From the NCBI GenBank assembly GCA_963920635.1, contig OY987301.1:19944501-20008500 (forward strand): 64,000 nt of DNA. Reading direction: 5' to 3'. The stretch is from Pseudeuparius sepicola (lineage: Eukaryota; Arthropoda; Insecta; Coleoptera; Anthribidae). Below are positions 1 to 14,100 of this stretch, one piece after another (position 1 is the first letter of the stretch; each line of letters starts with the position of its first letter). The notes under the pieces were generated by a model that had not been told where the DNA came from, did not search any database, and worked only from the letters and a program-made list of their open reading frames with translations. Both the position numbers and the translations under genes were made by a program.

Positions 1-940
1 TTTGTCTTGTCATTTAGACAATATAAAGATGATTTATTATTAACATGGCCAGAATTGTTACTTTGGTTGAAGAAGTTCATGCATAGAGGCCGGTGTTGCT
101 ATCCATGTAGGAGTAGGTAGGGTAGTAATGTTTCTTCAATGATTTGAAAATTCTGTGAAAAAGCTCAGAGTTATCACCAATGTCAATATAGGATTAAAAA
201 TGAAGGCAAATTCTTTCTCTATTTGTTGCTTGTCTTATCGTTAATATACAGGCATGTCACTAAAACATTTACCATGACTGACATGACTGCCCTCTGCAAA
301 TATAAGAGAGCTCTCAACTTTGATATTTTTGATAAAACAAAAGGAACTGCTTACATGCAGGAAATTTATTCTCATGACAATCACTGCATGTCCCAAAACA
401 TATCTGGGAACTCAAAGTTAAGTGGAATAGGTCACATAATTTTTAGAATATAATGAAGGTAGTGCTGGAAAAGTGTGTTTCTTTAGACCAGATGAGAATC
501 GTTCACTGAAGTATTTATAAGATTGCTCACAGCTATAGTTTCATGTCCTGGAAAACAGAGAGCGCTGATGGCTATAACAATGTATTTTGCATTATGGTTT
601 GACTTATGCAATCGACATAATAAACGTAAGCCGCTATCCAAAAAGTCCCAAACCAAGCTAGAACCATAATGTATTGGGCAAATCATAGCAAATAATAAAG
701 CCATTCTAATTTCCATTGCTGGTGTGCTTTATGCAAAACATTTTTGAAAATTTGTGTGTTTTGTTTTCAAATTGAAATTAAAACTTATGGGGATCAGGCC
801 TGCTTCGTTAGAAAGCAAAAACTGTTTTCTGTGTAAGTAAACGTGTCCTTTCGATGGAAAAACTTTCCTTGCAATTAAAAGGGCACTTTCGGGATATGCT
901 TAACCTACATTCCTCATTAATGGATTTATATCTGTTTTAG
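1..940. other. Flank or 5' intron of Hml with a MITE relic
   Basis: No Hml-like cysteine pattern or convincing splice pair is visible. The open frames here are short and have no recognisable content. At about 500-595 lies a decayed copy of the 7-bp-duplication MITE family (see 6580). Otherwise AT-rich sequence. Confidence 0.5.
500..595 (+). repeat. Truncated copy of the GTTGACTGA MITE family
   Basis: Left end CGTTCACTGAAGTATTTAT, then GCTCACAGCTATAG, TTTCATGTCCTGGAAA and ACAATGTATTTTGCAT match the copies at 6580, 15757 and 48428 in order, with many substitutions. The right terminus is lost. It is the oldest-looking copy. Confidence 0.7.
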
Positions 941-2117
941 CGATTTGCTTGCCAGAATGTCAAAACGCGGGGATATGTGTTGCTCCAGACCAGTGCAACT
1001 GCCCAGAAAATTTTTCTGGACCGCAGTGTCAGTTTGAAAATAAACCATGTTTGAATTTTCCACTTATTCCAATGAATTCTAAGAGAATGTGCAGATCCAA
1101 GTAAGATGTTTACAGACTATTCTAGCAACGTGCAGCTTGATATTTAAATTCTAAATATCTACAAGTTGATTGATTGTTTGCAATCAAATATCTTATTTAC
1201 TTAACTTTTTAGCCAGTGCACCATTTCATGTATGCCAGGACATTCTTTCTCGGATGGTTCTTCGATAGCCACAATGATCTGCAAAGGAGGCCAATGGGTA
1301 CCGACCAAAGAAAGATGGGTGGCCATGCCAGACTGCCTACCAACTTGTAAACCACTATGTCTAAATGGAGGTGTCTGTTTGTCCTTCAATGTGTGCCAGT
1401 GTCCTCAGGAGTTTAGAGGACCGCAGTGTCAATACCGTAATATTTATTTTTTTGTTTATAAAAAAAATCCATGATGCTAAAGCTTGAGTAAAATATTATA
1501 TATAAAGAGGACCAACAGCTTTCAAATGTGACAGCTCATTGATGCCAAAGGTTCACTAGGCTTAAATTGAATAAACAATTAGTATGGTCCTGTATAGTGA
1601 ACACTCTAATACCGCCACTGGTTGCTTAAAAAGCTTATTATTTTTACAATATGACAGCCGGTAAAATGCTATTATGGATATTTGTAACCAAAACTCTGCT
1701 CTATCTCTTCTCACATGACCTAAATTCGAATTTGTAGGAGCGGATGCCTGCAGCTCAAAGAACCTACCATTTAATGGTGGTTACAATTGTTCTGGAGATA
1801 TGGAATCATTTACCTGTTCACTTACATGCCCAGAAGGAATACCTTTCGAGTTCCAACCAGAACCAATTTACACCTGCTTGTATTCCACTGGAATTTTTGT
1901 ACCGAATCCGATACCGCAATGTCTATATGGTAAGCGGCATAAGGCAGAAAGGATGATTTGAATAATTACTTGCCACTTTTAAGGACAAAACGTTCAATTA
2001 ATAAGTCACAAGGGATCTGATTTATTGTCCCATTCAAACACCGACTACACTATTCACAATACGGAAAATGGTGATGCGAGAGGTGATATACCAAAAGTAG
2101 ACTACAACTTTGACTAT
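941..2117 (+). CDS. Hml: Hml exons 1-4 (visible): EGF-like and CCP-like modules
   Basis: Exons 941-1100, 1213-1436, 1738-1929 and 1984-2117 encode visible residues 1-236. Two EGF-like modules show the spacing C-P-E-x-F-x-G-P-Q-C (NFSGPQC near residue 25, EFRGPQC near residue 122). Two cysteine-rich segments beginning SNQCTISC and NGGYNCSG resemble CCP/sushi modules. Exon 4 encodes a cysteine-free, acidic, hydrophilic linker. The block sits just before the first VWD domain, as at the N-terminus of other insect hemocytins. The EGF calls are firm; the CCP calls are weaker because not all four cysteines and the Trp are in ideal positions. Confidence 0.85.
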
Positions 2118-5100
2118 GTATGATTGTTTTTACAAGTGTTTCTTGTTTGTTGGCACATATTTTTTGTAGTTAAATCCTTCAAAAGACATTGACGATATCA
2201 ACAAAATTGATTATGTTCCCCTGGAAAGCAATGGGCCTGATAAACCCAAAGTGGCAATAGTAGAGCAAGCTTTACCAAAACCAGGAGTATGTTTTTCTTG
2301 GGGTGGTATGCACCATAAAACTTTTGATGGGAAAATTTTTAGGTACCAGAGTTAATTTTAAATGTTCATGTAAAAATAAGATTTATTTTTAGCTTTGATT
2401 CCAAGTGTTCTCATATATTGGTTAGAGATGCCTTGGATAACACATTCAGTATTGCAGTTGAAAATGCACCAAGTTGTTACACAAAGTTTGAAGATTGTTA
2501 TAAAATCACTAAAGTCTATTTTCAGGACAAGGAATATATTCTTAAAAAATCAGGTAGGTATTCATTTCACCTCATATTAATGTAATATAGTATTTCATTA
2601 TTGCTACTACAACTGCTACTGATTCCAGATGAGGGTTTTCCAATTTTTGCATCCACAAAAAAAGTTCTACCGATCCCTGGGCAAGTCCCTGGAATTCGAG
2701 TAGAAGTTATCGCACATTTCATAATCCTCTCTATTGATCCATTGGATGTTACTCTGAGATGGGATGGCCAGGTAAAAATCTAAATATTACCCTTATAGTT
2801 TAACCATAATACTATTTGCTTTAGCAATTAGTGTATGTAGAAATTAAAGAAAGCCTTTGGAATAGAACTGAAGGCCTCTGTGGAAGGATTGATGGTGATA
2901 TCAATAATGACCTTACAACAAAAGATGGAACAACCCCAAAAAGTGTTACGGCACTAGCTAGCAGCTGGATAGTTGAAGATTTGGAAAGTATGGCATGAAC
3001 AAATTAAACATTTTCATAGAGGTTTGGTAAAAGGTTCGCCAAGAAAATACAAACATCGACAGATAAGAGATGATTTGTCTGTTTTTCTTGAAAAATCCTC
3101 AACTAAACCTAGTATACAATTTTTGAACAGTTCCACTTATTACATTTTTAATTCTTAGATATTTGTCTGGATGTTCCAAGTAAAGAACATGCATGCCCTG
3201 ATGATGGTCTACCAGGTTCCCTAGGCCATCAAGCAACACAGTTTTGCAAAAAACTGTTGTATGATCCTAGGTTCCAAGCGTGCTCAAATGTGCGTAGCGA
3301 CATAAATAAAATTCCTAAATAATTCGGTAATTTTTAGATGGTTGACATTTATTCTTTGCTTGATGCCTGCAGATGGGATTATTGCTCTTGCAAACAACTT
3401 GACCCAACCGAATGTGCTTGTGAAACTTTGAATGTGTATGTGAGAGATTGCGTTGGTAAAGGTATTAAAGATCTTGTCAACTGGAGGGATGAAAACACTT
3501 GTCGTAAGTAAATCTGGGAAATAATTTTTGTGTGCTAAAATAAACCGCTTTGTTGCAGCAATGAAATGCACTAATGGAAAAGTCTACAAGTCATGTGGAT
3601 CTAGTAAAAGTCAAGCATCTTGTGGGGTGTTGACTGAAATTGCAGACATACAAAACTGTGAAGAAGGTTGCTATTGTCCCGAAGGAACAGTTTTACATGA
3701 GGACAAATGTATTACAAAAGACAAATGTCCCTGTAAACTGAGGGGCAAAAGTTTTGCACCGGGATCATCTGTTCCGAAAGATTGTAACACCTGTACCTGC
3801 AATGATGGACAATGGATTTGCACTCAAGTATGTTTGATATTTTTCAAACATACATTCCTTTAGTGATCTTACCAGTAGTTTTTAACTTTTTAAGGTTTCA
3901 TGTGGTGCAAGATGTGCAGCTGTTGGAGATCCCCATTACTCGACGTTTGACGGCAAAAGATTCGACTTCATGGGTCAATGTTCCTACTATCTTCTCAAGA
4001 ACGACAATCTTTCAATTGAAGCTGAAAATGTGGCTTGTGCTGGCGCAATTTCAGAAGCTATGAATTTCCCTATGAGCGTATCAGCAGGGTTGCCATCTTG
4101 TACGAAAACTGTTACAATTAAAACAGATGGACAAGTTATTAAGTTAAAACAAAATCATAACGTAGTGGTGAATGGGCAGGATATTAGCAAGGTACCATAT
4201 ACAATTAGTGGGATAAATATTAGAAGTGTTTCATCTATATTTTTACAAGGTATTTTATTTTTGATATTCAGTGAGTACTTTATTTAAAAAAATAATGTTT
4301 TAGTTGAACTCACAAATGGCATAGAAATTTGGTGGGATGGAGTCACAAGAGTATATATAGATCTTCCAGCTTCATACAAAGAAAAAACCAAGGTAAGTTT
4401 TAAGATATAAATCTAATTTGACTAGGTACTGTATTTATTGATATTTATAGGGTCTTTGTGGAACATTCAACAACAACCAAAAAGACGATTTCATAACACC
4501 CGAAGGAGATGTAGAACAAGTCGTTATTCCTTTTGCAAACAAATGGAAGACTAGCGAAAATTGTAACGATATTCCTGAAGTTGTTTCAACCCATCCATGT
4601 GATTTGAACATTCATAATAAAGTGATAGCTGAAAAACATTGTTCAAAAATAAAATCAGACTTATTCAAAGGTGAGGGAATGAGAAAAAAAAGATAATTAT
4701 AACTTAAAGTTGTTTCCAGATTGTCATATATTTGTTGATCCAGAACAGTATTACCAGGATTGTCTCTACGATATGTGTGCATGCGAATTTAAGGTAACAT
4801 AAAAAAAATTATTTTATCGTTAAGATCCTTCGCAAATCCTTTTCACATAATTGAAATAACATATTTTCTATTAATAAAAAAGGAAAACACATCCCGTCAT
4901 GGAAGAAACGACTATTATTTTTGAGAAAAGAAACAGTTTGATTTTTTTATTAAGTTAAGTTTTTGCAGTATGATAATATAATGTGAAATTTGTATCCAAG
5001 GAAAATCGCCCTTGTCGCCACTATTTCTCTATATCTAATACTGGTCTTTACGCCAACATTTAGAATTGTCGGCACTCCATTTAAACGTTAAAACCAAATT

Positions 5101-8100
5101 GCTATTTTCTCAATACAGCCTGTAGAAACACGGCAACTCCGCAAAATATTTCAGCTGATCCAATCACTGTTCTATAACCGTGATGTCATGACCATAGCAA
5201 GAATTTGAATAATTAATTTTTAGGCATTACCCGGCTGAAAAAAATCAAATTTTTTTGGGTATATTACATTTAAATGTTTTTTTGTTTACACATGAATTTT
5301 TATCGCATTAAGACCGGTCCTGATGTGATAATAATTCCAGTGTAAAAATTAAAGACGGAGAAGCTTTATTTTTTATTAAGAAATTGGCAAATTTTTGTGT
5401 GATATGTATGCAAAATAATTTTGCATGCTTTTGTAATAACTATAAAATCATGAATATATATCTTTAGGTTTCAAAATGCTTATGTCCGACAATGTCAGCA
5501 TACGCAACAGAATGCTCCCGAAAAGGCGTGAAAATAGATTGGCGGAACGATGTCAGGGAATGCGGTATACACTGCCCCGGTGGCCAGAAATACCAAGTTT
5601 GCGGAAATTCTTGTACGAGAACGTGCTCTGACATTTCGATATGGCCCGACTGTAAAATACAATGTGTGGAGGGCTGCAACTGTCCTGAAGGTGAAGCCCT
5701 TGATAACAATGGGGAATGTATTCCTATAGGACAATGCAAATGTCAACACGAAGGACTGGAATTTCCAGCGGGGTACAAGGAAGTAAGACCTGCTTCAAAA
5801 GGACCAGAACTTTGGTATGTATTGTTCTAAGGATTTCATGTTTTGCAGAGTAGCTTCTGGAGGAAAAGCTAACTTAGATTAAGAAAAATCAGATGTGTCA
5901 TCTACAAAGCCAGAACAATAGTTGGCAGTTGTAGTTATCTAGAACACTAGTTGTTTTTTTGTTAGTCGTTTTTCTCAAATTTTGGCCATACAACATTTTA
6001 TATTCCTATATCAGGCTAAACTTATATTCGAAATGTGGTTTCTGTACTCATCTGTTGCGATATAAAAAAATGACCTATAAAAACTTTGAAGTTAGTTAAA
6101 ATAAATATGCAGATGAGTGCACAAATCAAATTTTAGCATGATATATAATAGTAGTTTGTACAACAAGAGTGGATACGTTCGTTCGAGGGTGATATGGACA
6201 TTCTACTCAGCTGTACAGGATATTTTTTCTATGTGTAATAGCTGCTAAATTGATATTTGGATAAACAGTGAAAATAGTTTTACAGATCGCACTAATCTTT
6301 TGAAATAAAATAAATTCAAGGGTAGCTTGATTTTGCAAACACGACAACATGTGCTGGAGAAAGCTTAACTGTGACTGGTTGATTGCAATTTTATATCTTA
6401 TCAATTATCAAAGATGGATACGAAATCATATCTGTCAAGTTAACCGAAATTGCCGACTTATCCATTCTGTAGATTGTAAAGAAAACAGCCAAAATACATG
6501 TGGGAATAGATCATATTATAAGTTTATTTGTCCACTCATCTGCATATTTATTTAAATCAACTTCAAAGTTATCTGTCAGCGTTGACTGACGTATTTATAA
6601 AGACTACTCACGACTATAGCTTTATGTCCTGGAAAACAGGTGGCTCTGATGGCTAACAATGTATTCTGCATTGTATTTTATCTCTGGAAAGCGCATGGTG
6701 AACCAAAAATGTGTCAGACGTGACAGCCTTGAGCTGTCTTTAATAATATATCAGTCAACGCTGTCAGTTTTAATAAAAAAACGTATGCACTGTATAAAAA
6801 AAGCTTATACACTGTATACCTTCACTTGGTCATCAAAAATAACAACTATTTCTCTTTAGCACTTGCACAAATGCTGTTTGGGTATGCAAACCTGCCACAG
6901 AAAGCGATTCGAAAAAATTTCCAAAAGTTAGTGATCAACAGCTAAGATGTGACGCGTCAAAAAACTTTGAATTCACTACTTGTGAAAATGTAGAACCGGT
7001 GACGTGTAAAGTATGTCCTTACAACATTTATTAGTTCTTTTTTAACAATGATATTTTAGAATATGCACACAAATGATCATTATTCTCCAGCTGTATGCCA
7101 CTCTGGATGTAATTGTAAAGAAGGCTACGTTCTCGACACTAAAAACAGAATATGCGTAAAACCGACTGAATGCCCTTGCCACCATGGTGGAAGAAGTTAT
7201 AAAGAGAATTCTGTAGTACAAAGTGACTGTAACACATGGTAAAATAAGCAAAAAAGCCAGTTATCATGAAACACTAATTTAATTTTGTATTTTAGCACTT
7301 GCAGAAATGGGAAATGGAACTGCACAGATAGAATATGTTCGGCAGAATGTAGTGCTTGGGGAGATTCCCACTTCAAAACTTTTGACGGTAAACACTATGA
7401 CTACCAGGGGCAATGCGACTACATGTTAGCTAAAGGCAGCTTAGGAACTACCTTCTTTGAAATTATTATTCAAAATGTCCCATGCGGATCTTTGGGTACC
7501 AGCTGCTCAAAATCCATAACGATACGGTTAAATTCGGGAAGCGACCAAGAGACGGTTGTATTGACAAGAGATAAACCTGTGCCCAGGTATTCTTCGATGA
7601 AACACCTGACTCTTAGGGAAGTGGCGTTATTTGTAATAGTGGAGGCACCGGATATGAGCCTTGTGGTACACTGGGATAGAGGAACTAGAGTCTATGTGAC
7701 GCTGGATCCAAGATGGAAAGCGAAGGTAAAAAGGAAAAATTTTGTATCGTCTTTCGTTTCTACCAAATAAGACATACTGTGCACCCTGTACGGTGTGTTA
7801 AACTTTTTTACTAGAAAAGAGTTAGGTTAGATTAGCTCATATGTACATTGGTGCCATCTATCAACGACTAGAACTATTAAAAGCTAGCCAGAAAACACTT
7901 TAACTAGTTTGATGACTTTTTCGACCTCTGAAAGAAAATGACTGACTGAAAAAATGTTGGCATATTGCAATCAAGAGTTTTTTGAGATTTCACCTACCTA
8001 ATGCTAATGTTATATTTTGAAAATTTCATCAAATATTTCTCTACCATATCATTATACTTTAGATGAAAGGTTTATGTGGAAACTATAATGATGATGAGGG

Positions 8101-11100
8101 TGATGACTTTGAGACTCCTTCTGGTGGATTATTCGAAGTATCCGCACAGCTATTTGGCGACTCTTGGAAGCTACAATCTTACTGTCCCGAGGCTCTTGAA
8201 ATTCTCGTAAGTACTTTCTTATCATTAGCTACCGAATTACCTAATTATTTCCTTGTAGAACACTTGTGACGATAGACCAGATAGAAAAGTGTGGGCTCTA
8301 AAACAATGTGGTATAATGAAATCCCAAACGTTCATAGCTTGCCATGCCGAAGTCCCATATGAAACATACTTTGAAAAATGTGTATTTGATAGTTGTGCTT
8401 GCGATCAAGGAGGAGACTGCGAATGTTTGTGTACCGCTATAGCCGCTTATGCGCAAGAATGCAACAACAGGGGAGTACCGGTACATTGGAGATCACAACA
8501 TTTATGCCGTAAGATCAATAATCAGATATATAATTTGTCCGTGACATTTGCTTTTTAAAACATATACAAAAAAACAGAATTGAAGGGTTCTTAACAGAGA
8601 GCAACAAGGGTTGCTTTGTTTTTAGAGTAGAATACTGCTTTACTGAGTGTGATTTCATTGTGAATAGCCCCGTTGTATATTTATTTTTTAATCCGTTTTC
8701 CAGCAATCGAATGTGATGAACGTTGTTCCACCTATAGTCCGTGCATTTCAACCTGCCCACTTGAAACTTGCGACAACCTTCTCTCAAACAGCAAACTAAC
8801 AAAATCGTGCAAAGAAGACACTTGTGTGGAAGGTTGTAATCCCAAGCCCTGTCCTCCGGATCATGTATATCTCAACAGTTCGTATACCGATTGTGTTCCA
8901 AGAAATTCCTGTAAACTGGTTAGATTTTTCATTTTCCACTAAATGATATTTTCGAATAAGCATTTAAATTTCAGTTGTGCCTTGAAGACAACGAAATATC
9001 ATATTACGAAGGAGACGTTATGGAAGAAGATGACTGCCATACTTGTTCTTGCTCTCGAGGACAAAAGATTTGTAAGGGTCAACCTTGTTCAACTACTCCT
9101 GCGCAAGAATTTACCACTCATCAGTTGGAACAGAAGGAACAATGTAAACCAGGATGGACGAAATGGGTGAACCAAGACAAATTACAATCAAAATCTAAAA
9201 GTAACAAAAAGTTGTTTGATTTCGAACCAATTCCAAGTGAAATTATTTTGGTAAGTTACGGGAGATATTGTTTTTCAGCATCAAGTTATCAAAAAATATA
9301 CTATGAAAAATGTTGTTTTGTATTTGATAAATATTTTTTGCAAGTAGTGACACCACTACAAGAATCCAACAACTCTCAGAAGTTTTAATATATTAGCAAA
9401 ATACCATTTGGTCTATCTGCACTTGCATACCTAAGTTTATCTTAGCTTTAGCAGATAATAATATATTCATATCCAGGCTGATAATTCCATTTAAAATAGT
9501 GTTCTGTGAAATATTTTAGTAAGGGTAGTTGCCAAACCTGGCACATGATTATTTCCGATGAAAAATACATATTTTGTCCATAAACAATGGCTAACAACCG
9601 AAATTTTGTCGTTGGTTGTTATTTGTCAGATTTGTAAGATTTGTCAACCACGGCACCTATTTTTCCAATAATTAGGTACTTAAAATAGTCCACACCTCTG
9701 TGTCAAATCAAAATTGATACATATTTTAGTGGTTTAGACTTTTTTAAACAGAAGTTTGGTAGAGTTGGCCTAGAATTGCAGAACTGCAGCATAATTAATA
9801 TTTTATAATACAGGGTGATTCAGTTCCGGTGCTCAACATGGGGATCTCGGAAACCGTAACAGATACGAAGTCGGTCAAATGGAGGTAAACTTGCGCCTTT
9901 GGGCGCTGAACAATATGCCGTTGAGAAAATTAAAATATTTTCATGGGTTGCTGAGATATTTAAGAAAAACCGAATTTTTGAAATTTAGATTTTATTTTTT
10001 TCTGGCGCCATTTGCGTTAATATTGAAAAATAAATCATACTTTTTCATTGCAACTTTTTCTGGACTATGTCATAGTATTTTTAGATTTTCGGGGCGACGT
10101 TTCGTTTTTGAGATAGAGGGATCATCTTCATTTTTTTAAATATGGACCTGGATTTTTTATTGCATATTTCGAAATGAATCGTTGCCCTGAGTACAACGAT
10201 GTATGACACATACCTATTTTTTCTCGTTTTAGCCGCTAAAATGCACATTTACTAAGAAAAAAATTAATACGGTCCTGGACTATGCATTTTTCTCTCTTTT
10301 TTTTTTCAAAGCTATTCCGATTATAACAGGTGATCATTATTTTAATACCTACTGGATTAATTATTCTCCATGTTTGTCATATTTTGAAATTATTTTTTTA
10401 TACTTTAGGTAAAATGTATCTCATTATTGTTGTTATTTACCTAAAGTATAAAAAAATTTCAAAATATGACAAACATGTAGTATAATATTAATCCAGTAGG
10501 TATTAAAATAATGATCACCTGTTATAATCGGAATAGCTTTGAAAAAAAACAGAAAAATGCATAGTTCAGGACCGTATTAATTTTTTCTTAGTAAATGTGC
10601 ATTTTAGCAGCTAAAACAAGAAAAAATAGGTCCATAGATGATCCCTCTATCTCAAAAACGAAACGTTGTCCCGAAAATCTAAAAACACCATGACGTAGTC
10701 CAGAAAAAGTTGCAATGGAAAAAGTGTAATTTAGTTTTCAATATACAGTGTGACCCATTTGTTTTGGGGTCAGTCTGTAAAAAGTGTATCAATCGTGCGA
10801 TTTGGCTGATTTTTTTTTTAAATTGTAGAGCTCGATGAACTGCACATTTTAAACAAAAATTGCCTGGTTCGCATAAAATCCAAAGCCTACTATGACCGTG
10901 TTTATGAGCAAAATTTTAAGAAACCATATTAGCGTTTTTTTTTGAAAAAATCTGTGTGCGCCAATGGATTGAGCACCCCTCGAAATGGGTATGTACAAAA
11001 TTTCATCAAAATATTTCAAGTAATAACGATTTTGTAGAAAAATTAAAAATGCAGCCAAGGTACGTCTTTATTTTCAAAAATTCAAAGTTGGCCATGGAAA

Positions 11101-14100
11101 ATAATTGAATTGTAATAATACAACCTTATGCTTATAAACACAAAACATAAAAACAATTAAAATTATAAAATTTTTGTAACTTCTACCAAGCCTCCATTTT
11201 CTACAATGCATTTGTCGTTCCTCTTGCGTACATTCAAAATTACATTTCGTATTTGCTGTGGAGTAATTTCCTCACAACTACGGTTTATCCTAGCTTGCAG
11301 TTCTTGTAAATTATGGGGTCTTGACTTATAAACATTTTGCTTAAGTGTACCCCAAAGAAAAAAATCTAAAGGAGTTAAGTCCGGAGATCTCGGTGGCCAC
11401 TCACAGAAAGGACTATTTCGCCCTATCCAACAGTTTTCAAAATTATTATCTAGCCAGTTTCTGATTAAACGAGCATTATGAATAGGACTGCCATCTAACT
11501 GTAACTTTAAATTTAAACGGTTTCTTAATGGTAACTCATCTAAAGCATTTCTAAATTCAATTTCTAGAAAATTCAAGAAGCCAGCCGCATTCAAATTCCC
11601 TTCAAAGAAAAATGGGCCAATTATTCTGTCGCGTAGTATTCCACACCAAACGTTAATTTTTTGTGAATATTGTCTCCTTGCATTTATTATAAACTCTGGA
11701 TTTTCAGCTGACCAGTGACGGCAGTTTTGACTTGATACTACACCATTTGTAGTAAACGTGGCTTCGTCGGTGAATAAAATTTCATTTAAAAAGTTGCCAT
11801 TATGGAGATATTCACCTTGCAGCCAATAGCAAAATTCTAATCTTCTCTCCTCATCTCCTGGTTCCAGGGTGTGCAAAAATTTTGGCTTAAACGGTTTTAT
11901 TTTGTTTTGTCTCAAACATCTCCTTATACTCTCTCTGGGTATATGAAGGTCTAAACTAGCCGTTCGAACACTATTTCGAGGATTGTCACTAAAGTATTGC
12001 AGAATTTGATTGTTATTTTCAACAAGTCCACGGCGTCCATTTTGCCTAGTTTTTAATAAATTTTTAGAAATCGATCCAGTTTCATCAAAAATATTGTTTA
12101 TACGTTGTACAGTACTTCGACTCACTGATCTACCTGGGTGTCTATTGTTAAATTCGGCCGCAGCTTCTGCTGCCGAGCGCTCGTTGTCGCCCACGAGTCG
12201 AACAATTTCTATTTTGTCTCTTATGCTTAAATATTCCATAATTATGATAATTAATTGTATTGAGCACAAACAATTTCTGAACTCAATTTAGACAGTTTGA
12301 CACTTAATAAAAGTAAACAATTCAATTATTTTCCATGGCCAACTTTGAATTTTTGAAAATAAAGACGTACCTTGGCTGCATTTTTAATTTTTCTACAAAA
12401 TCGTTATTACTTGAAATATTTTGATGAAATTTTGTACATACCCATTTCGAGGGGTGCTCAATCCATTGGCGCACACAGATTTTTTCAAAAAAGAACGCTA
12501 ATATGGTTTCTTAAAATTTTGCTCATAAAAACGGTCATAGTAGGCTTTGGATTTTATGCGAACCAGGCAATTTTTGTTCAAAATGTGCAGTTCATCGAGC
12601 TCTACAATTTAAAAAAAAAATCAGCCAAATCGCACGATTGATACACTTTTTACAGACTGACCCCAAAACAAATGGGTCACACTGTATAAATATAAAAAAT
12701 AAAATCTAATTTGCAAAAATTCGGTTTTTCTTAAATATCTCAGCAACCCATGATAATATTTTAACTTTCTCAACGGCATATTGTTAAGCGCCCAAAGGCG
12801 CAAGTTTGCCTCCATTTGACCGACTTCGTATCTGTTACGGTTTCCGAGATCCCCATGTTGAGCACCGGAACTGAATCACCCCGTATTTATCAATGTTAAC
12901 TTAATTTCTTATTACTCTAATCAACATTACTTTTGATTTTTTATTACAGAATAATCTAAAGGAATCCAGCAGATGTAGTCGTGAACAAATCGTTGATATT
13001 GAATGCAGAACAGTTGGATCTCATAAATCTGCTAAGGAAACAGGCGCAGATGTAGAATGTAGCTTAGAAAATGGGCTAATATGCAAGGTAACCAGCAAAG
13101 GACAATATTGTCCTGACTTTGAAATACGTGTTCTATGCGAATGTGGTAAGAAAACCCTTGTATCTATCTCCATTTCCATCGTCTTAATATTTATTTCTTC
13201 TTAAGAAACACCAACAACAGAGTTCATTGTCCCAATGATCCTGACGGAATACCCTCATATGAACTGCGACATTACGAAACCAAATCATGAACACCCCACA
13301 GACTGCTACAAATTCTACGAATGTCAACCAGATGTAACGGGAGGTTATTCATTGGTTGAAAAAACATGTGGGCCCATGATGTACAATCCACAAACAATGA
13401 CATGTGATTGGCCAGAAATGGTGATGAGAATCAGGAATTCCTGTGGTAAGACTACGGGCAAAATTTTTAATTTATGATTTAAGAAATTGATTTTTTTGTA
13501 GCGGTAGAAACTGTTACTAGACATGTTGTTCAAACTCCAGGTGAGTTCCTGCGTTTTCTGCCACAAAACATAAACTTAAGTGCTTAATTAAGGGATTAAT
13601 TCGTATGATTTTTTTCACAGAATTTAGTGAACATTTATTTATTTTTAGAGTGTCCTCCGGGAAAAGTTAAAGATGACTGCGCTATCGAGTGTGATAAATT
13701 ATGCCTCCATTATTCATTCATTGTAAAAGAACAAGGACTGTGTTTAGATGGAGTTAAATGTGAAGCGGGATGTGTAAACTCACACAAAAAACGATCTTGC
13801 CCACCAAATAATTTGTGGGCGGATGAAAATACCTGTGTTAGTCTACAAGATTGCTTGTGTATATCAGATCAAGGGAAGGCTATCAAGGTGTGAGACAATT
13901 TTTAAAATATTGAACAAATTAACAATTAAGACTTGATTACAGCCAGGGCAAACTGTTTACGAAGACACATGCAAGCAGTGCCAGTGCATAAACAACTTTT
14001 ACACATGCCACGAAGAATGTGAAGTAGTTGAAGTGGTTGAACCGAAACTAAATGCAACCGAAGCGAAAACACAAGAGCAAGTCGCTTTTGTCGAAGAAAA

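Larger units (their letters stand above)
5815..6859 (+). other. Hml intron with two adjacent MITEs
   Basis: 1,045-nt intron. It contains the 6082-6570 and 6580-6760 MITEs. The first ~270 nt show nothing recognisable. Confidence 0.75.
9811..12883. mobile_element. Foldback (long-hairpin) MITE, interrupted by a Tc1/mariner copy
   Basis: Ends CAGGGTGATTCAGTTCCGG (left) and its inverse (right, CCGGAACTGAATCACCCC) are flanked by TA on both sides (9809-9810, 12884-12885). Nearly the whole element is palindromic: the left arm 9811-10410 pairs with 10436-10743 plus 12687-12883, with the turn near 10425. The right arm is split at 10744 by the Tc1/mariner element, so the original length was about 1.13 kb. 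No coding capacity of its own. TA duplication and CAGGG ends place it with Tc1/mariner-type non-autonomous elements. Confidence 0.9.
9251..12949 (+). other. Hml intron, 3.7 kb, transposon nest
   Basis: Contains the foldback MITE and the nested Tc1/mariner element. The first ~560 nt and last ~65 nt show nothing else. Confidence 0.85.

Noticed and set aside
223..453. 76-codon frame as a possible Hml 5' exon
   Set aside because: No signal peptide, no Cys-module pattern and no splice pair that joins 941 in phase.
12010..12291. 93-codon plus-strand open frame
   Set aside because: Antisense shadow of the transposase gene.
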